Assembly (NCBI RefSeq): GCF_964355755.1
Contig: NC_092672.1
Coordinates: 29,508,501-29,572,500, forward strand
From: Antedon mediterranea
Lineage: Eukaryota > Echinodermata > Crinoidea > Comatulida > Antedonidae
Reading direction: 5' to 3'
Length of the DNA stretch: 64,000 nucleotides
Part shown: positions 61,241 to 64,000 of the stretch, in pieces
Position numbering within the stretch: the stretch's first letter is position 1
Layout of the letters: each line of letters begins with the position of its first letter
Notes under the pieces: model-generated
What the model saw: only the letters and a program-made list of their open reading frames with translations
The model's database searches: none
What the model was told of the DNA's origin: nothing
Made by a program: the position numbers and the translations under genes

Positions 61241-61249
61241 AGACTACTA

Positions 61250-62867
61250 CTTTTGTCGGAAATATTCATTTTGTATTTTTTTATATATTTGGATTATTTG
61301 AATCATAAGCTTTGCAATGGTGTTTATTTCATAAAAATTGAGTAAATATTTAAAAAGTTATTATATTTTAAAAACTTACAAATCATTCAATTAGTTTACG
61401 AGAAAATCGCGTTTGAAGTTTGCAATGAAATTCTTTTTGATACGCGCTGAAAACTCACTCCGTAGCAACGCGCTATGTTGGTCTAAGGCACAATGACGTC
61501 ATACCAGGAAGTGTGTGCGATATAGCAGCAGCGTGGAAACTATGGTCAATTTGACTGATTTCAGACGCCGTTTTAACCTATTTAGTCACTCGAATTAACT
61601 ATTTTGCACTATTGAAAAGCAGCATTATAACTACCAAGCTAATGTTAACTGGTTTCGGAAGTGTTTACGATATCAACGGCAAAAAACCAAGCAGGCCTAG
61701 GCCTAGCTAGGCGCGCCTATTCAGATTTTCGCCGTCATCGCCTGTATTAAGACCTACTGATGATGGGTGTTCATCAGGCCGTGTATGGCAGCGGTGCGTC
61801 GACACGGGGGCTAGCGTTAGTCTAGACAAGTTAGGCGCCTTGCAGAGTCACAGCTAATTGCAAGCTAACATTACACTGTATTGGCGATTACATTTGTTTT
61901 TTTTTATAACGTGGAAGATTCGCTGTGGTGTTTGGGCTTGAATCCAATGATTTAAAAAAACATTTAATATGAAAGGAATGGACAATAAATTAAATAAATA
62001 ATTAAGAGCCGATTGGATATATAAAATGTATAAATAAAACTATTGACAATAATATAAAGCTAGGCCCAGTAGTAGTAGGCCTACAACCATAATAAAATTA
62101 GGCCTAGGGCCTACTAGCCCAAAAAAATATAGAAAATACAATTGAATTTATGACGTGAATTGTTTTTGACTTGTCTATTTTACTATGGAATAAACAAATA
62201 CACACTACAGCTATTGCAGAACACTTTACTTTGAATATTAAAATCGTTTTTATTCCAATTTACGACATGCTGTGTGTACAATAAAAATAACCTCACAAAA
62301 ATGTCAACAACTTTTTATTTCCGCGCGTAGAGCGTATAACATCTAGCGCGTTGACCAATAACGTTTGTTATTGCGATGATGCGCCATAGCAACACACGCA
62401 GTTCGCTGTTCCAGAAACTTCGAAGAACCGAATTTTCTGAAATGATGTCATAGTAAATCAAAGTTTTCATTGGTTCCTTCTTTAAACTCCGCCCTAAAAC
62501 TTCCATATTTGGAATGTCAAATGGATGAGCTTTATTTTGATGTGTGACCTTTCAACATTGTGCAGCGAACTGGCGATCAAAATGTTGTAAAACTCGGCAA
62601 CTTTCAACTGAATTTACGCAAAATTTTAGCGTAGATCGTGAATAAATTGTTAGGCTTGAGGAAAATACATGTTTTTAAAACTCTCTTTTTTCATAATTTT
62701 AGTTAAATTTCGGGAGTTTAAATCAGGTAGACGTATTCTTAGATAGTGAAATATTTCGAAAATGCAAAAACATGTAATCTGCCAGGGTAGTCGATTTGGA
62801 CGTATTTTGACTGATTACGTGAATTTTGAATTGCCGACAAAGAGAGGGTTTTGCCAGATCGGGTCAC
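61250..62867. other. Body of the outer non-autonomous transposon
   Basis: No ORF of recognisable content. The region is AT-rich with a GC-richer patch at 61680-61860 containing CAGGCCTAGGCCTAGCTAGG. It ends in the terminal inverted repeat with GTTTTGCCAGATCGGGTCAC. Confidence 0.6.
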
Positions 62868-63774
62868 AAATGTTGAAATAAAATTGTGTTTTTTAATGAA
62901 CTGATTTAAAATACTTCGAAACAGTTCTTTAAAAAGATCAGATTTATCGAGAGGAAGATTTTGGTTGTCCTCCCACATTATACAAATTGTGACAAGTAAC
63001 ATTGGATTTTTGGACATATCGCGTAATTCTTGATGTTTTCTATATTCAATGTAGAGCTCATTAATTAGTGATTTTCCCAGGGCAGGTTTGCCAAAATGCT
63101 TAAAATGCTTGTCAATATACTTTCTAATGTTTCTTTCCGTGAATCCTTTTACTCTTACGTGTACATTACACTCATTAATGAATGCCCTTATGTTCTCTGT
63201 TCGCAAGGTCAGTATCACTACACTATTCTTTAATGTTTCCCCTCTGAATAGACGAATAAAATCTTGATTCTGAAATCGTAATTCATCGAATCCATCTAGC
63301 AACAATACAATGTTGCTATCATGAATTTTTTGATTACTTTGGAATCTTCTCCAAGATCAGTTTCCAGGTCAAATTCTTTCATATTTAGTTTATCTACCAT
63401 AAGATCAAAGATTCCCTTCCCTTCCTCTAAATCTCTTATATTTAACAGAAATACAATTTTACCTTCAAACACATCAAATGATTTATCTGTACCTGCATTG
63501 TATGCTATGTGCCTTAATAGTGTAGTTTTACCTATACCACCTTCACCATCTATAAGGACTTTGCACGCATGTGTTGATTTGATGGTAGCTAACACATCTT
63601 TTAATGTTGTTGACTCACTCTCTTTTGTGTTTTTATTTCCCTTGAGTAGTTCCAACTCTGTGAATAGTTCAGAAATATCGACTTGGTAGGATTCATTCCA
63701 TGTTGCTGGTGTAAACGTCTTGGCATTTTGCAGAAATGTCTGCTGTTTACTTAGTAGATATACTTTTATCTTTT
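62868..63774 (-). pseudogene. NLR exon part: NACHT domain
   Basis: The exon opens at a CCTACAG acceptor (exon base 63774) with EKIKVYLLSKQQTFLQNAKT. Walker A is GEGGIGKTTLLRHIA. A LLLDGFDEL Walker B follows, but in another frame: a one-base loss in the T6 run near 63329-63335 (plus strand) breaks the frame just before it. Downstream motifs include VVILTLRTENIR (sensor-like), GFTERNIRKYIDKHF and MLLVTICIMW, all usual for NACHT. The part ends at the 4-bp duplication next to the outer transposon. NACHT would bind NTP and drive oligomerisation. Here it cannot be translated in one frame. Confidence 0.93.
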
Positions 63775-64000
63775 CTGTAGGATAAAATGAAAGGTAAATA
63801 AATAGGTGACACAACAAATGACATAATAAAAGATGATGACGACGACGACAACAATGATGATGGAACACATTAATTGTGTTTACGCCATAAACATACACCC
63901 ATATGTGTCTCTTACTGTATATTGAAATCAAAATTAATATTTTGCCTTGAGACGAAAACAATAGTAAAATAAATCATGAAATGAAAGTTTTGTTTGCTGA
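63775..64000 (-). other. NLR upstream intron (partial)
   Basis: Sequence 5' of the NACHT exon, with a pyrimidine-rich tract before the CCTACAG acceptor and a CATCATC-type simple repeat around 63826-63862. The upstream NLR exons are outside the window. Confidence 0.55.

Larger units (their letters stand above)
54367..61246 (-). mobile_element. Inner DNA transposon with about 820-bp inverted arms
   Basis: The left arm 54373-55188 and right arm 60425-61240 are inverted copies of exactly 816 bp with only occasional mismatches by eye. A few imperfect bases (TAGT) lie outside. CTA flanks both sides (54364-54366 and 61247-61249) as a 3-bp target duplication. The total is 6,880 bp. The 5.2-kb core encodes a spliced protein on the minus strand in at least two exons (58940-60176 and 55539-56245). 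A 3-bp target and long arms with a large Cys/His-containing protein would be compatible with Academ-like elements, but I cannot verify this. Confidence 0.88.
54343..62867 (-). mobile_element. Outer transposon (1.64 kb) split by an inner one, inserted in the NLR gene
   Basis: The ends GTGACCCGATCTGGCAAAAC at 54343 and its reverse complement at 62867 are flanked by AAAT on both sides (54339-54342 and 62868-62871). Only 24 bp of the element lies left of the inner insertion (54343-54366). The remaining 1,618 bp lies at 61250-62867. With the inner element removed, the left end reads on as CTTTTGTCGGAAAT, matching the right end CTCTTTGTCGGCAAT, so the terminal inverted repeat is about 40 bp. No ORF with recognisable content lies in 61250-62867, so it is a non-autonomous element. 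The superfamily is not assigned. Confidence 0.85.
51640..63774 (-). pseudogene. NACHT-LRR (NLR) immune-receptor-like gene, transposon-split
   Basis: NLR proteins are cytoplasmic NTP-driven sensors, greatly expanded in echinoderms and other invertebrates. On the minus strand the coding order is NACHT (63774-62868), then a gap occupied by nested transposons (62867-54343), then the post-NACHT helical region (54338-53802), then an LRR array (53798-51640). At the junction the NACHT side ends ...IKKHNFIST-F and the other side continues DDAPEEYVNAMICL in the same frame once one copy of the 4-bp duplication is dropped. Lesions besides the insertion are a frameshift before Walker B, an in-frame TGA at 53799-53801, and LRR frameshifts near 52395 and 51970. 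The upstream exons (any DEATH or other effector domain) would lie right of the window. The multiple breaks argue for a pseudogene. Confidence 0.92.

Noticed and set aside
61103-61345. 80-codon plus-strand ORF
   Set aside because: Falls in the right inverted arm of the inner transposon and has no counterpart of coding type in the left arm.
54343-62867. Single transposon of 8.5 kb with 23-bp ends and asymmetric internal arms
   Set aside because: The inner CTA duplication and the restored terminal repeat of the outer element when the inner part is removed fit two nested elements better.
1-64000. CRISPR arrays, rRNA or canonical tRNA genes
   Set aside because: No spaced identical direct repeats, no rRNA-like stretches and no complete tRNA cloverleaf were seen; the window is animal nuclear DNA.

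Overview
This window is AT-rich, intron-bearing animal DNA loaded with mobile elements. The gene content points to a marine invertebrate deuterostome, most likely an echinoderm. The reasons are a Dishevelled gene with GT-AG introns, a NACHT-LRR gene of the expanded invertebrate type with 59-residue LRR repeats, a Gmr1-like retrotransposon (integrase upstream of reverse transcriptase, a group known from deuterostomes), and metazoan SINE/MITE families. The species assignment is inference only.

Layout. 1-12040: no coding exon recognised; minisatellites and interspersed repeats. 12041-21426 (+): a Dishevelled gene from the basic region through PDZ, DEP and the conserved C-terminus; the N-terminal DIX exons are not seen and probably lie left of the window. 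Inside its PDZ domain are two adjacent 77-bp exons (14996-15072 and 15147-15223) with intact splice sites and identical phases, which look like a mutually exclusive pair. 21427-27849: intergenic, with small inverted-repeat elements. 27850-30764 (+): a BTB-BACK-Kelch gene, probably two coding exons. 33385-43648: a 10.25-kb Ty3/Gypsy LTR retrotransposon with 404-bp LTRs and a 5-bp target duplication, carrying a 4.18-kb PIF/Harbinger element with two apparently intact genes (35455-39634) and a 216-bp repeat (41471-41686). 46930-49170 (+): a 5'-truncated, internally deleted non-LTR retrotransposon. 51640-63774 (-): a NACHT-LRR (NLR) gene, now a pseudogene.

The NLR gene is split by a nested pair of transposons. 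A 1.64-kb element with GTGACCCGATC... ends and a 4-bp duplication (AAAT) inserted between the NACHT and the downstream helical region. A 6.88-kb element with about 820-bp inverted arms and a 3-bp duplication (CTA) then inserted only 24 bp inside that first element. Removing both, with one copy of each duplication, leaves the NLR reading frame continuous across the junction, so the insertion history can be read directly. The NLR copy also has a frameshift before Walker B, an in-frame TGA and at least two LRR frameshifts.

The two most interesting items are the duplicated PDZ exon of Dishevelled, which would let a Wnt-pathway hub make two PDZ isoforms, and the long-armed transposon inside the NLR gene, whose protein I could not place in a superfamily with confidence.
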